A stretch of DNA of 36,762 nt from Chromera velia (GCA_018398765.1 JAHBMJ010002632.1:30001-66762), one strand, 5' to 3'; positions 22,981 through 35,523 are shown, numbered from the stretch's first letter. Translations and numbers: made by a program. The notes: generated from the letters alone by a model not told the origin.

Positions 22981-23829
22981 TTCGAAAGCCGACAAAGGCT
23001 TAGACGGGCTCCGCGTCTGTTTCTATGCCGACTCTGATCTGCCGTCTCCTATCCAAAAGAAAAGACTGACTTCCTTCCCTCTCGACGCGGCTGCCCGATC
23101 CTAACGTGGAAGGAAGAGAGGCAATGATACGATCAAATCAAAGAATAAAATCGGAGAGTCGACGTCTGCTCAAGCAATCGCACGAAACGGAACCGAGAAG
23201 TGGAGAGAGCTAGCTCAGACTGGACACCTGTTGTGCACGGGCAAAAAAGCGAAGCTGCACGGCCATGCAGACAAACAAAAATCCACGACCAGCCATCCTG
23301 TCTTGTCCCACCTCCGCAAAGCAAGACGAGGACGAGGGGTTGTTGATGGTTGTGTACACTTGGATTCTCAGATATTCTCAGTGTGCACATGTGTATATAA
23401 CGTGTATGTATCGATCGAGGTCAATACACTGAGAGAGTTTCGGAGAAGTCGAAGTGATGGAGTTCGAAAGCATGACGCACGCAAGAAAGACGCAGGCGCG
23501 GACGCGCGCGGAGAAAGATGGACGGATGCATGCGCGCATGCATGCGTGCATGCATGCATGGGCAGAACGCATTCGGTTTATCCAGCTGCATGATTTCTGG
23601 ATTTCCCATAAGCACAAACAGTGTGAAAACACACAACCATTCCCTCAGTTCGACTGCATCACCGCAGGGCTGGTCGACAGTATCTTGACGTGAGGCTTGA
23701 AGAAGATCCAGAGTTAATTGTGACCACAGCGAAAAAGTCTTGAGGAGCACACCAAAGCATAATCCGAATTCTTTTGACGGGTATATACGAAGAGAAGAAG
23801 ATTGGGTTTTGCCAGAGGGTAGTCCAGGG
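22981..23829. promoter_or_regulatory. Divergent intergenic region between COG8 (-) and the coiled-coil gene (+)
   Basis: About 850 bases, presumably holding both promoters. A TATATAA-like element is at about 23395 and a cluster of TGCATGC/GCGCATGC palindromes at 23525-23561. No coding sequence is supported. The promoter role is inferred from gene orientation. Confidence 0.4.
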
Positions 23830-26661
23830 ATGTGGAACACTGGTCGCCTTACACAGTCTTCCTCTGCCTCTTTGGAGGTGGGGGAGGGGCGAAGCAGGCG
23901 ACTGAGTGAGCCTCTGGCGGTAATTCACGAGGAAGACAACAGCAAGGGGACAAGTTGTACGAACCCCACACCGTTAGTCGCTCACTGGAGCTTCTCTCCG
24001 TTTACCTGCTTTCTCGCTCATGTGCTCCCATCTACTCGATCAATCATGATGCCCATCTTTGTGTTTGCAGGTCTACTGGAGGCAGAAGAATCGAACAGAG
24101 AGATCAGGTGAGCCACAAACTTTCTTTGCATCCTGAGTCTGCATGGATGCATGGATGCATCTTCTTACCTTCATTGGATCTTGCACTCTCATATACATAC
24201 ACGGTTTCTGGTTGTCCCTCCCTCGTGTTTGCAGCAGCATTCGAAGTCGGCCTCTGCAGAGGTATCGCCCATACTCAGCACACCGTCAGAAACTTCCCGA
24301 TCAGCAAACCGCAGAGAGAACCCGAAAAAGGCAACGCAGCCGCCGAGCACAGGACCAACAATGCGCCTTGAGAGAGCAGCCAAATCTGCTTCTGGTGAAG
24401 TTCGTCCCACAAGTCATCAGGGCAGTCTGGTCACATCTAGTGAGAGAAAGCGTGTCACTCTGCTTGCCCACAAAGGTTCGAGTGGGGGTTCTTCTTCCTC
24501 TCTGGCCAATCCTCCGAGATCGTCAAGGGAACTAAGTGGAGGGGGGGAAAGAGAGAGAGAGAAGCCCTCTCCTGCAAATGGAAAAAAGGGACCTTCCAAT
24601 AATGCCATCCCCCCCCTTCCGTTAGACCGGATCAAGGGGGACAAGGCAAAAGAGAGGTCAAGCACCACAGAGGATAGAGTAAAGCAGAGAGGTCAGGTTT
24701 TCTCTTCACTACCACAGGGCAGTTCTTCATCCGCATCCAACACCAGCGAAACTTCAAAGCGACCCTCCCCCTCCATCACCCCACCAAAACACAATCCAGT
24801 TGAAGAGGGAAATACCACAGGGGTGATAGAGCCCCCACTTGATATAGACAGCCAGCCCGCATCTCTGAATGTGAGTGATCAAGGGGCACAACAGCAGACA
24901 GCGTTAACGCTGGACGCGGGGGAAGAGACAAAAGAGTCCCCTCTTCTGCCCGCATTTCGTCCCTCCCGTGACGACAGTTACACAGGGCAGGAGGTAGACC
25001 CCGCAGTTGCTGCACTTCTGCAAAGAGCCATGATGCTCCTGGCAAATACCGGAGACACAGCACGCACAGGGCCTAGTGCATGGACGGTTAGGCGGACTTC
25101 GTTTCTATATGGGGTCGGGGACAGCAGTAGCAGCTCTGTCGAGAATTCGTCAGACGACGGTAATGAGATTGAAGAGGGGGGAAGGGAGGGGGCAGGGGTA
25201 CAGCAGGGAAAGGCAGAGGGGACAGGAAGTGGAGGGGCAAAGACCAAGACACAAGAAATTGTAAAAGGTGAAGGGGAGAGTGGGGAGGCCAGTGCAGCCG
25301 ATCCACCCGGGAGCAGTGGTGACTTTGTTGACGTACCGAGCAGTACCGAAATGCCTGAAGGTTCGTCCCCCGGCCTCACACGTCCGGTCCGCCTGACACC
25401 GAGAGAAGAAGAATTTATGAGGGCAGCGTCCAAACCACGCAACTGGAGAGGCCTTTTTTCTGCTCCTGGCCATCCTTTGGCTGCACGTTTCGTGGTGAAG
25501 ATTCTTCCATATCTGATCGCTTCAGTCGCGTCGGTTGCCTCAGCAGGAGCAGCAGACACTCCTGGGCTGACCGGTGCAACTACGGAGGAGACGGGGGGGT
25601 TGTCAAATATTTCCCGTCTCTTCCCTGCGAGCCCGATGGATTCTGCTGCAGGGAACCTGACTCGAAAGTCTGCCCCCGCACAGACAGTGCACATCCAGCG
25701 ACTCGTCGCAGGGGCCCGAGACGTTCAGTCGGGCATCAGCACTGCAGGGGCAAAAACATCTAGGGCAGGGGGGGGGTCCTCAAAGCGCCATTCCATGACC
25801 CTCTCCCGCCGCCGGGTAACCATCGCCTCTCTGGGCAGTCGTGCAGGACCTCAAACAGGAGATACGCGAGGATCTGTAGGCAGGAGCTTCTTTCATTTTC
25901 ATGACGGGCAGACAGCCGGAGGGGGAGGGACTGTGACTGCCGCGACGAGTGTTGCTGCTCTCTCGCGTGCGGGGTCGAGGCTATTTCCCTCAATGCACCC
26001 GACAGACGCGACGTCAAGGCCCCGACGGAGCAGCAGAGGAGACTCTAGGGTGATTGTTCGGTTTGACGGGAGGCAAAACGACATCAGGTCAGGCAGTGAG
26101 ATGAGATGCTTAGCGAGGGACAATAAATGAATCCGTCGGGCCTGCAGTCGTTAGTCGATCGACTTTGTGAGTCAGTCAGTCCTAGTTGAGTCAGTCAGTT
26201 AGTCAATTAGATGGTTGTTTCATCAGGTGGTCAGTTGATTCGTCCATCTGTTCATACGTTCGAAGCGATTTCTTCAGTCACTGAGTCATCGAACCGACTG
26301 ACAGGCAAGTCAACAATTCAGGGGGGGGAGTTGGGGGGAGGAGGCAAAGGACCCGGAGAGTTTGAGAGAGTAGTTTGTTCTGTTCCATGCCGTTTACTCC
26401 TGTTGCATGTGTCTCTTCTATTTTCCGACACTTGGTGCATCGGCCGGCCAAAGGAAAAGACGATTTGTCTGAGAATTATTCATCGCCTGCATTTCTCCCT
26501 CGCGGACTGTCTGCCTGCCTGCCTGACTGCCTGCCTGCCTGTCTGTCTGTGTCTGTCTGCTTTTCTGCTTCTGTGCCTGCAGATACATTGAGGAACTTCA
26601 GGAAGAGCTCAATCTCTACTCAGCGAGGTTGGTCGGGGGGCGTGGGCTCACAAACGCAGAT

Positions 26662-26741
<80 letters not shown>

Positions 26742-26968
26742 GGAGAGAGAGAGAGAGAGAGAGCGAGAGAGCAAAAGGCGGGCGGGCAAGCAGGCAGAAC
26801 GAAGAACAGGATCTACTGGAGAGGATAAAACGGCAAAACAAAAATCAGTGAGTGTTCGAACGCTTGGGAGGGACTTTCACGTGTGTGTCGACCTGCATGC
26901 GTTCCATCTCTCTCGTCTTTTGCTTGCTGGTCTTTCATGCAATTGGCTTGTTCCTTTTCTCCTTTCAC

Positions 26969-26999
<31 letters not shown>

Positions 27000-28776
27000 G
27001 CAGTTTGCTCGAAAAGGACCACGAAATCCGACGTCTGAGAGCGACGGCACTAGAGAACGAGACTTTGATATCCAAACTCGAGAACACAGAAGCGGTCAGG
27101 GGGACGTCCAAACCGCATGGCATGAATGACCCTTTCTTGCGTTCTTTCCTTCTGCGTGCCTGACTGTATACATACATATACTTTCCTTCTGCCTGAGCGT
27201 GTACATACATATACATACAGAATGAAGGGAAGGCTTCACCGTGGTGTCGTGTCCGGCAGCAGGGCAGCCAGCTACTGGCGAAAGGCATTTGTTCCTCTTC
27301 GTGTAGGTCTCTCTCATGCACTTTTGTGCCGTGCATCGGCTTTTGAAAAATGACAGCTAGAACTGAGACTCGATTGACATGCAGGTGTTCTGCTTCGACC
27401 CTTCTGCCTCCCCTCCCTCCCTCCCTCTCTGCAGGAACTGGTCACAGCCAAACGGGAGGCAGCGGAATTGCGTGTGAAGGAAAGGGAGTGGACACGTCAG
27501 GAGAAAACGGCAGAAAAGGAAGTGCAGAGGCTCCAAAAGGAACTTGACAAATTGGTCAGTCATCTACAGGCCGGAAACATTGGAGCGCATTTGCTATACT
27601 ATGTATGTTTCTTTTCGGCACAGTTGGGTTGAACCTCCGTCCGTTCATTCGCATGGCAGCTGGAGTCCTGGGAGCAGTGGGAGAGAAAGAAAAAGATGGG
27701 CAAGGATGAATGAGAACAGAGACGGAAAGATGGAGAGGGGGAAGAGGACGTTTCATTTTCATTTCCAAGCCCTGATCCACGAAGGAAGTTTTGACTGTTG
27801 CTTTGAAGCACAAAAAAAGAAAAGCCCAAAAAGAAGAAGCCAGGAAGAGATGAAAGCCGCTGTTTCTCTCTTTTCGCCCAAAACGAAAAGACTTTCCAGA
27901 GGGACACTGATGAGTCAGTCAGGCAGTGTGGCTCTCCTTCCGTTCTTCTTTTTCTCTTCTCAATCTTCCTTTCCCGATGATTATTTTTCTTCTATTCTAT
28001 CGTTCTTTCTTTCTTTCTTTCTTTCTTTCTTTCATTTGCAGCAATTGGAACGGCAGGAGTCTCAGGCAGCACTGGAATCTCACAGAAGCAACGGACAGAC
28101 CTCAGCAAGAGATTCCAAGGCTAGACAAGACGACCGAATGAAAGCGAGGATTCTCACGGGTTGGTGGGTGGATTGCTCTCTGGTCGTTGTCTTTTGCCGC
28201 TTCCGACCTTCAAATTTTTGCATGGAGTTTTCTCAAAGAGCTTCCTCTTTTTCACCGGCGTTCAAAGTCTTTCCATGCCCTTCTTTCTGTTCGATGATCT
28301 TTTTGATCTGCCAGCTGCTTCGTATTTGTTCTATTTTTGATGCTTTGTTTGTGCAGAATGAGCTGCCTTTTTTTCTTTGCCTCCGCCCTCTCTCTCTGAA
28401 TTTCAGTCCAGTCCCTCACATTTATTTGTCTCTGATCTTTCGGTCGAATTGCAGAGAAGCTGGAAGCAGAGTGCATGCGGACCCGGCAGCTCACAGAGAC
28501 TGTCGCTGAACAACAGGCAGAAATTGTCTCGGTCCGTCTAGCTGTTTTGTGTGACCTTTTCGCAAGGACGTCTTTCTTTTGAGAAATGAAAAACAGAACG
28601 GGGATGGAGGGGAGGCAGCCTCCCTGAGGGGGAGAGAAAGAAACGACGGATTCTTACGGCAGCTTCTTCTTGGGCGCATTTCTTGCCGATGCTGCATCAT
28701 CAATGTTAACATCGTAGCTCGGTCTCGTCACGCTAGTTCAAACATTATGTGCTGAGAAGATGCAAAGCTGTGTGCG

Positions 28777-28807
<31 letters not shown>

Positions 28808-31800
28808 GTATGTATGTGTGTCTGTGTATATGTGTGCATGTGTGCATGTGTGTCTGTGTATATGTGTGTATGTGTGTCTATGTATGTGTGTGTGTATGCA
28901 TGCGATGCAGCTCCAAGGGGTCCTCCAAGAGTATCGTCGGCTGGCTGCCCTGCTTGTGAAGGATGTGGAGGAATTGATGAAGGTCGTGAACAAGAAACAG
29001 GAGGAGAAGGAAAAGGACTTTGAAGAAACGGAACTAGAGGCAGAGACCGTAACAAAAACACAGAGGGCTGTCATGGGAGCAGAAAGTGTGAGAGAGAATG
29101 CAGCAACGGGAGGAGTGGGAGTTGCTGGAGAGGCTAAACAGAGTCTGCTCACTCGACGGCGAAGTTGCCTTGCATTTCCTCCTGTGCACACGCAGGTCCG
29201 CAGCAGAAGACATTCATTTATCCATCCTTTCTCTGTCCTTTTCTTCTTCAAATACTCTTACTTCTTTTGTCGGTGCACACACGATCCATGGAGGATTCCA
29301 CGCTTGGGCCCTTCTTTTCCCTTTCCCGTTCCTCCTTTTGCGCTGATGTGTGCGATCATTTTTTCTGCCGGTTTTTGCCCATCTCATTTTTTCTGTTTTT
29401 TCCCAAATCAATTTTGCTTTTCTCCAGGTTATTTTTCATTTATTTGTCTCACCAACCAGCCAAACGACCGACTCCCCACAGCATGTGCTTGCCTGCCTGC
29501 CTGCCTTCTGGATCGTCGAGTGAGTGAGTGACTGCATGCATGCAGCGGACCTTGCTGGACGAACTTGATGAGATCAACCTGCACGGGTCGGACGTCTCTG
29601 GCGCAGACACAGAGGAGGACAGGAAGACAGAGGGGTCCAGACCTTCATCTAGTAGGAGAGACAGGGAACCTAGGTCTCTCGAGCAAAGTGGGGCACTGGT
29701 TGAGAGCGATATCGCCCCCTCGGGTCCTGCAGACCCCGATGATGACAATGAAGAAGAAGACGAGGGGGTTGAGTCTTCTTCGCAGAAAGAGGCAAGCAGC
29801 GGAAGAAGACTTGTGGAGACGCGGTTGGAGGAGAGTTCGCTGCCGTCCGGAGGTGGATGGCGTCACACAGGAATGGAAAGCTCGGCAGCAGTGAGCTTGG
29901 GGAAGTCAGTGAGAAGTGCAATGAAGTCTGCCCTGTCTCCGTCTGGAAAAAGTTCCAAAACCCCGCGAGGTGTCAGCTTACAGGAAGCCCTGAAGTCCCC
30001 TCCTGAGTCGGCCGAGTTCCCTCCCGCTCCGCCTAGTCGTCCTGCCAAAGCCTCACGCTTCGTAAAAACCCCAAAAGGTCTTTTGGACGATCCGAAAAGA
30101 CTGGACTTGAAGACAGTCGGAAGGAGAGGGTCGATACAGTTTGACGGGGATGAGAAGAGACGGGACGTCCCGACGGCCCCCACTCGCGCCGTTTCGCTTT
30201 TAGACGCCAGCACAATGGCGAAGTCCAACAAATCGACAGGAGGAAGACGGGGCTGGGTTGTTGGCAGCGTCATCGGGTCTGGTCAGTCTCTTTTGAGTTG
30301 AAGACACGAATTTATAAGCATGCAGTTGAATTTCTGCGGACAGTTTTGCCGGAGATTGACGCACAGTGTACTAGCCGTTTGTGCCTTTTCCTGGCCCCTT
30401 CGGTATTTGGTTTGCGTACGTCGGGTCGTAAAAAGAGAAGAAAGAGATGCACCACATCGATAGAAGCTTCGTACAGCTCAGACAGACCCCCACATTCTTC
30501 TGCAGAGCTTGTGCGTGACTTAAGAGGTTGTGGTCTGGATAAGCGAATCAATCGTGCTTCCTTGCCTGTTTGCTTGTATCATAACTGCAGATGCCGGAGT
30601 GGCTGTTTCCTGTTTTTCCGCCTCTCCTGAGGTTCGTTGTTTGATTCTGCCTCCCGATCTCTACTTTCTTTTTTTGTGTTACCCTCGCTCGTTTGCTTGT
30701 CGTACTCTGTTCACGTTTTCCTTGTATCGTTTGCTTGTGTCGTTTGTTGTGTTTTGATTTGCTTCGCGGGGCTCTCCACCTGTAAATGTCAATTTGAGTG
30801 TAGCTGACTCTCTTTCTGTTTCCCTGATTTGACATCTCCCAACTCCTTCAGGACTTTTTTTCCTGAGACGGAGCTCTTCGATTACTTCTCCCCCTCTTTT
30901 CTTTTCCTTGCATACCTGCAGCGTCTAGCCGTCCTTGCTGCGGAACGGGAGAGAGATCTGGAGTTTCTCGAGTTCCTGCAGGCGAAGCTGGAGACGGTAA
31001 ACAAGAGACTTGCCTCAATGAACAACGACGGGGGGGAGAGTCCCTGGGAACTTCCCCCTATGGGCGGCGAGGACAACGAGGTGGGTGCGCGGGCCTGTCG
31101 CGTCGTGTCTTGTTGGTGGACCAGGCGCGATTACGAAAGCTGACTCACTGCATAAGAGTCTCAGGCATAACGATCTAGAGAGAAGAGATAGCATACGAAC
31201 AGGCTAGCAGCCAGGCCTACAGTATGCTTCTCGCAATAGCCAAGAGAGATCGAAGACAAGGAGCGGCACGTACTCAGTCCAAAATTAGTGAAACACACTT
31301 CCTGCGTTGTTCACATTCCGAGATCTTTTTCTTGGCCGTCAGTGGAGAACATTCTGGCTGTCTATCTGTGTGTCTCTCTGATTGTCTCTCTTCGCGTTTG
31401 TGTGTGTGTACATGTATGTATGTATGTATGTATGCATGCATGTATGTGTGTGTGTGTGTACAGATTTCCTCGCAGCTTTCGTCTCTCAGATCTCTGCTGA
31501 GTCCGTCCGCGCGCTCTCCGGGCGTCGCCCTGTTGCGTCGGGCCACCGCGTGCCCAGACTTCCCCCTCGACGGAGGGGGCGTCCGCAGGAGAAGCACCAC
31601 ACTGAACGTTGTAGACGACAAGGAAGTGCAAACGGAGAAGATGTCCAACGAAGTGGAAATTGAACAGTTGCACGTTGAGGCTGAGGGTCTTCGCTCAGAC
31701 CTCAAAACTCTGAAGGAGAAAAACACAATTTTGGAAAATTCACTGGGCGACGCACAAGAGATTGTGACACGCTATGAAGCCGAGTGTGTGAGAAGAGAGA

Positions 31801-34800
31801 AAGCCGAAAAAAAACTTGCAGAAGCAGAAAAGGCATTTTTAGAATTGCAAGAGAGTTTGAACACTGTACAGAATTTGCTCGAGCTGGAGAGGGGCGAGTT
31901 GGAGCAAGAACGACTGCGAAGAAGTTACCAAAGTAGAAAGTCCTCCCACTCGATGCAGAGACGGCGTTCTTCCATCGAGTCCTCAGGATCAAAGAATCAT
32001 TCAAGACCTGCCCCCCTCACAAACCAGGGGGGATCGAGACAACAATCAATATCTGTCAGTCACTCAGCAAGCCAGTCAGGCAGGCAGGCAGACTTTCAAT
32101 GAGTTATATCTTCCATGTCCTTTTCTACGCTGACTACACAAACGGGGAATCTAATGGAATTTCCAACTCATCATTCCTTTTTCTTTATCAATAAATAAAC
32201 CGTGTCTCTGTGGGATTTGCGAAAAGAGAGGTCTTTTGGATTCAAGCCAACCTTTCTCTCTCAATTGATTGGGTTTCCGTATCCCTCGACCGTCCCTTTG
32301 TATGTCTGCAGCAAAGAAAACGGTCACTGGGTCTCTCGTCGCAGTCTGCGCGTAGTGGACGAGGGTCTCTTTCTTGTCCGGCAACACCAAAAGAGAAAGG
32401 ATCTTCGCAACTCATCAGCATCAGCAGCACGCCCCCAGAGATCCTTGACCTACCGGATCCCGACACAAGGACGATCAGGAAAACGAATGATAAAGTTACC
32501 ACACCCACCCTTTCTCCAAAGAATCTTTCACCAAGACAAAGTCCTCTGCTCAAAGCGACAGCCTCGTCCTCCGGTGCGGGACAGAGCGTCATTATTCACA
32601 CACACACTCACACGGTGCAACAGTCTCAAACTACCGTGCACGTATTCCACGCACCCCTGGCCGTTTCTCCCCCCGCTGAACTTTTGAGACCCCAATCCCC
32701 CCCCCGTGCCCCCCTGCCGCCACCCTTCCCTGGCCTCGGAAAGCTCCTTCCTGGAGGAGGAAATGGCAATCCCCCCCCCGGGCACGCCCACGCTACCACC
32801 GCCTCGACTACCGCTCTGGAAGGTCTTTCCCCCTCTGGTCCCTTCAGGACCCCCACCTTCTCCCTCAATTCAAATTCACCCCCCTCCCTCCTGGTGCACC
32901 TTCCTCTGGTCTCTCTCCCAAGCTCAAGTTTCTCAAAGAGCAACTCTGTCCAGTCAGTTGGTCACACCAACAACAAGCAAAGACCCCCAACCCCCTTGGT
33001 TGTCGCCGCACCTCTACGGTCGCCTGCAAGATCAGTGGAGCCCGTCATGAGACAACGACCTTCATCAGCATGCTGCAGCTTCTCCTGTGCAGACGCTGCG
33101 AGCGATGCAGCTACATCAGAGAGGGAAGAAGAAGAGCCGAAGACCACCTCGGCCGCTGCCTCACGTTCTCAAATCAGATTTCCTGCTGTTGTCCTGCACA
33201 CAGCGCGACCACTAGCAACAATCCCCGTGCCTTCATCGGACTCTTCTTCCCTGTCTCCCCGTTCCCCCTCCCGTTTTCTTCTCGACAGAGAGAGAGACAG
33301 GCGAACCCTGCCATCATCTCTACCGTCTCTCGCATCCAATTCACCCAAGCAACTACGACCCACCACGCCCCCCTATTCGAATGGAACCATGCAAATTGAA
33401 ACATTCCAACCACAGCCGAGGGAGCCTGCGCGAGTGCGAGCGACCAGCGGCTCAGACATGGAGGCGGTCGGCGGTTTCCTGATTCCTCTCCCTCAACCTC
33501 AACCCTCAGCATCCTCCTCATCCTGGACAGGACCGATGGGACCCTTTCGAGGCACTCACCCAATGCTACTGTAAGTCTTTTCCTCCCTTTTTCCTCTTGC
33601 GCGACCCGACGATTCATTCTGTTTGTCCTTCCTTGTGTTGTAGGATCATCTCTCTTTGTCATTGCCATTCCTTCGCTGTTGATCATTTGTGAGCTCCAAC
33701 AAGAAGAGGAACGCAAACGCTCTCTTCTCTTCCTCAATCGATCTTNCGCCACCCTTCCCTGGCCTCGGAAAGCTCCTTCCTGGAGGAGGAAATGGCAATC
33801 CCCCCCCCGGGCACGCCCACGCTACCACCGCCTCGACTACCGCTCTGGAAGGTCTTTCCCCCTCTGGTCCCTTCAGGACCCCCACCTTCTCCCTCAATTC
33901 AAATTCACCCCCCTCCCTCCTGGTGCACCTTCCTCTGGTCTCTCTCCCAAGCTCAAGTTTCTCAAAGAGCAACTCTGTCCAGTCAGTTGGTCACACCAAC
34001 AACAAGCAAAGACCCCCAACCCCCTTGGTTGTCGCCGCACCTCTACGGTCGCCTGCAAGATCAGTGGAGCCCGTCATGAGACAACGACCTTCATCAGCAT
34101 GCTGCAGCTTCTCCTGTGCAGACGCTGCGAGCGATGCAGCTACATCAGAGAGGGAAGAAGAAGAGCCGAAGACCACCTCGGCCGCTGCCTCACGTTCTCA
34201 AATCAGATTTCCTGCTGTTGTCCTGCACACAGCGCGACCACTAGCAACAATCCCCGTGCCTTCATCGGACTCTTCTTCCCTGTCTCCCCGTTCCCCCTCC
34301 CGTTTTCTTCTCGACAGAGAGAGAGACAGGCGAACCCTGCCATCATCTCTACCGTCTCTCGCATCCAATTCACCCAAGCAACTACGACCCACCACGCCCC
34401 CCTATTCGAATGGAACCATGCAAATTGAAACATTCCAACCACAGCCGAGGGAGCCTGCGCGAGTGCGAGCGACCAGCGGCTCAGACATGGAGGCGGTCGG
34501 CGGTTTCCTGATTCCTCTCCCTCAACCTCAACCCTCAGCATCCTCCTCATCCTGGACAGGACCGATGGGACCCTTTCGAGGCACTCACCCAATGCTACTG
34601 TAAGTCTTTTCCTCCCTTTTTCCTCTTGCGCGACCCGACGATTCATTCTGTTTGTCCTTCCTTGTGTTGTAGGATCATCTCTCTTTGTCATTGCCATTCC
34701 TTCGCTGTTGATCATTTGTGAGCTCCAACAAGAAGAGGAACGCAAACGCTCTCTTCTCTTCCTCAATCGATCTTGCTGCAGAGGAGAAAAGCCTTCAGGT

Positions 34801-35252
34801 GCTGGGTGGGTTGGGCCGACGGCATCACCACGCGGCTACACAGTTCAGTGCAGCCAACAACCCACCCCCTCGCAGTCAGGAGGCCCATTCGTCGTTCCGT
34901 TGGTCCCCGTTCACCACGTGGGTGGAGTGGCCCCGTCTCTGCCGTCTGCATTCCCGGGGGTTCAGTGCCCCCCCCAGCAGCAGTTCGCCTTTCGCCCCCC
35001 GCAGCTTCGTTCTGCAGGGTCGGAAGGGGAGTCAAAAAACTGGGGGGAAGAGGGCAAGATGGGGTACGTGGCTGCGGGGAGGCACTTTGCCGTTCCGCAG
35101 AGGTAGCATGCATGCATGCATGCAGGGCGGAGAAAACCGAAACTTCCCCGAACAATCAGCTCCCTCTTCTCCCACCCACCTACTGATTGTTGCATGTGTC
35201 TCGCAGCAAAAGAGGGGGTGACGTGGGAGAATTGCTCGATGTCGCGTTGTGA
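23830..35252 (+). CDS. Unrecognised large coiled-coil and low-complexity protein, about 17 exons
   Basis: Exons: 23830-23972 (uncertain), 24071-24107, 24235-26087, 26583-26627, 26794-26847, 27004-27094, 27435-27554, 28042-28159, 28455-28531, 28911-29195, 29546-30281, 30591-30631, 30922-31080, 31464-32054, 32312-33570, 34782-35102, 35207-35252. All junctions agree in phase and give about 1,991 residues. Order: a Ser/Gly/Pro-rich N-terminal 680 residues; coiled coil over exons 4-9 (YIEELQEELNLYSA, then QNEEQDLLERIKRQ, LLEKDHEIRRLRA, and VQRLQKELDKL); an acidic Ser-rich segment in exon 11; a short coiled coil (LAVLAAERERDLEFLEFLQA); a longer one in exon 14 preceded by DKEVQTEK; then a Ser/Pro-rich C-terminus. 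No enzymatic or motor domain is visible. The layout fits a cytoskeletal or centrosomal scaffold, but that is a guess. Exon 10 may contain a small intron (29049-29103). Exon 15 and the following intron are hit by an assembly duplication. Confidence 0.7.
26662..26765. repeat. (CA)n-(GA)n compound microsatellite filling a short intron
   Basis: CA run (about 26662-26693) followed by a GA run to about 26765 inside the 166-bp intron 26628-26793. It leaves the sense strand purine-rich almost to the acceptor. Confidence 0.9.
28772..28905 (+). repeat. (TATG)n/(TG)n microsatellite upstream of exon 10
   Basis: TATG units followed by TGTG, TGTATG and TGTC variants running up to the acceptor at 28910. 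Confidence 0.85.
31398..31461 (+). repeat. (TG)n/(TATG)n microsatellite upstream of exon 14
   Basis: TG and TATG units with one GCATGCATG palindrome, ending directly at the acceptor TACAG (31463). The repeat replaces the usual pyrimidine tract. Confidence 0.85.
32718..33745 (+). repeat. 1,028-bp exact direct duplication, first copy
   Basis: Every block compared between this copy and 33747-34774 is identical, at a constant offset of 1,029, including coding and intron sequence. It runs from CGCCACCCTTCCCTGG to CTCAATCGATCTT. See the finding on the single N. Confidence 0.95.
33746..33746. other. Single N at the duplication junction
   Basis: One undetermined base placed exactly between the two identical copies; it marks a contig join. 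Confidence 0.97.
33747..34774 (+). repeat. 1,028-bp exact direct duplication, second copy
   Basis: Second copy. After it the sequence continues GCTGCAG into exon 16 (34782). The gene model uses the first copy as exon and reads the second as part of an artificially long intron. Confidence 0.95.
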
Positions 35253-35523
35253 TGCTCAGACCTGCATGGTCCCATTGGTCTCTGAACTCTTTCCCCCCTC
35301 CCTCTCTCCTTTGTGGTTGACCTTCTTTCTGAAAGGGGCTGCCAGACGGACAAATAGACAGGCGCGAGGTGGGAAGAAACTCACTGAGGTAGGTAGGGTA
35401 CCGAAGAAGAAGTGATCACCTGAAGGAAAAGGGAAGGATCGATGGGTTGGTTGCCCCTGAGGATCCGCGTGATGCATTAGGCATGAATGGAGAATTCGCA
35501 TTGCTTCTTGGGATCATTCCATT

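Noticed and set aside
27544-28509. 321-residue open frame
   Set aside because: It runs through introns in a frame different from the phased exons at 28042-28159 and 28455-28531.
33689-34603. A second, separate gene or tandem exon repeating the Ser/Pro-rich domain
   Set aside because: It is the exact copy of 32718-33574 behind a single N, with its intron included; an assembly overlap explains it.
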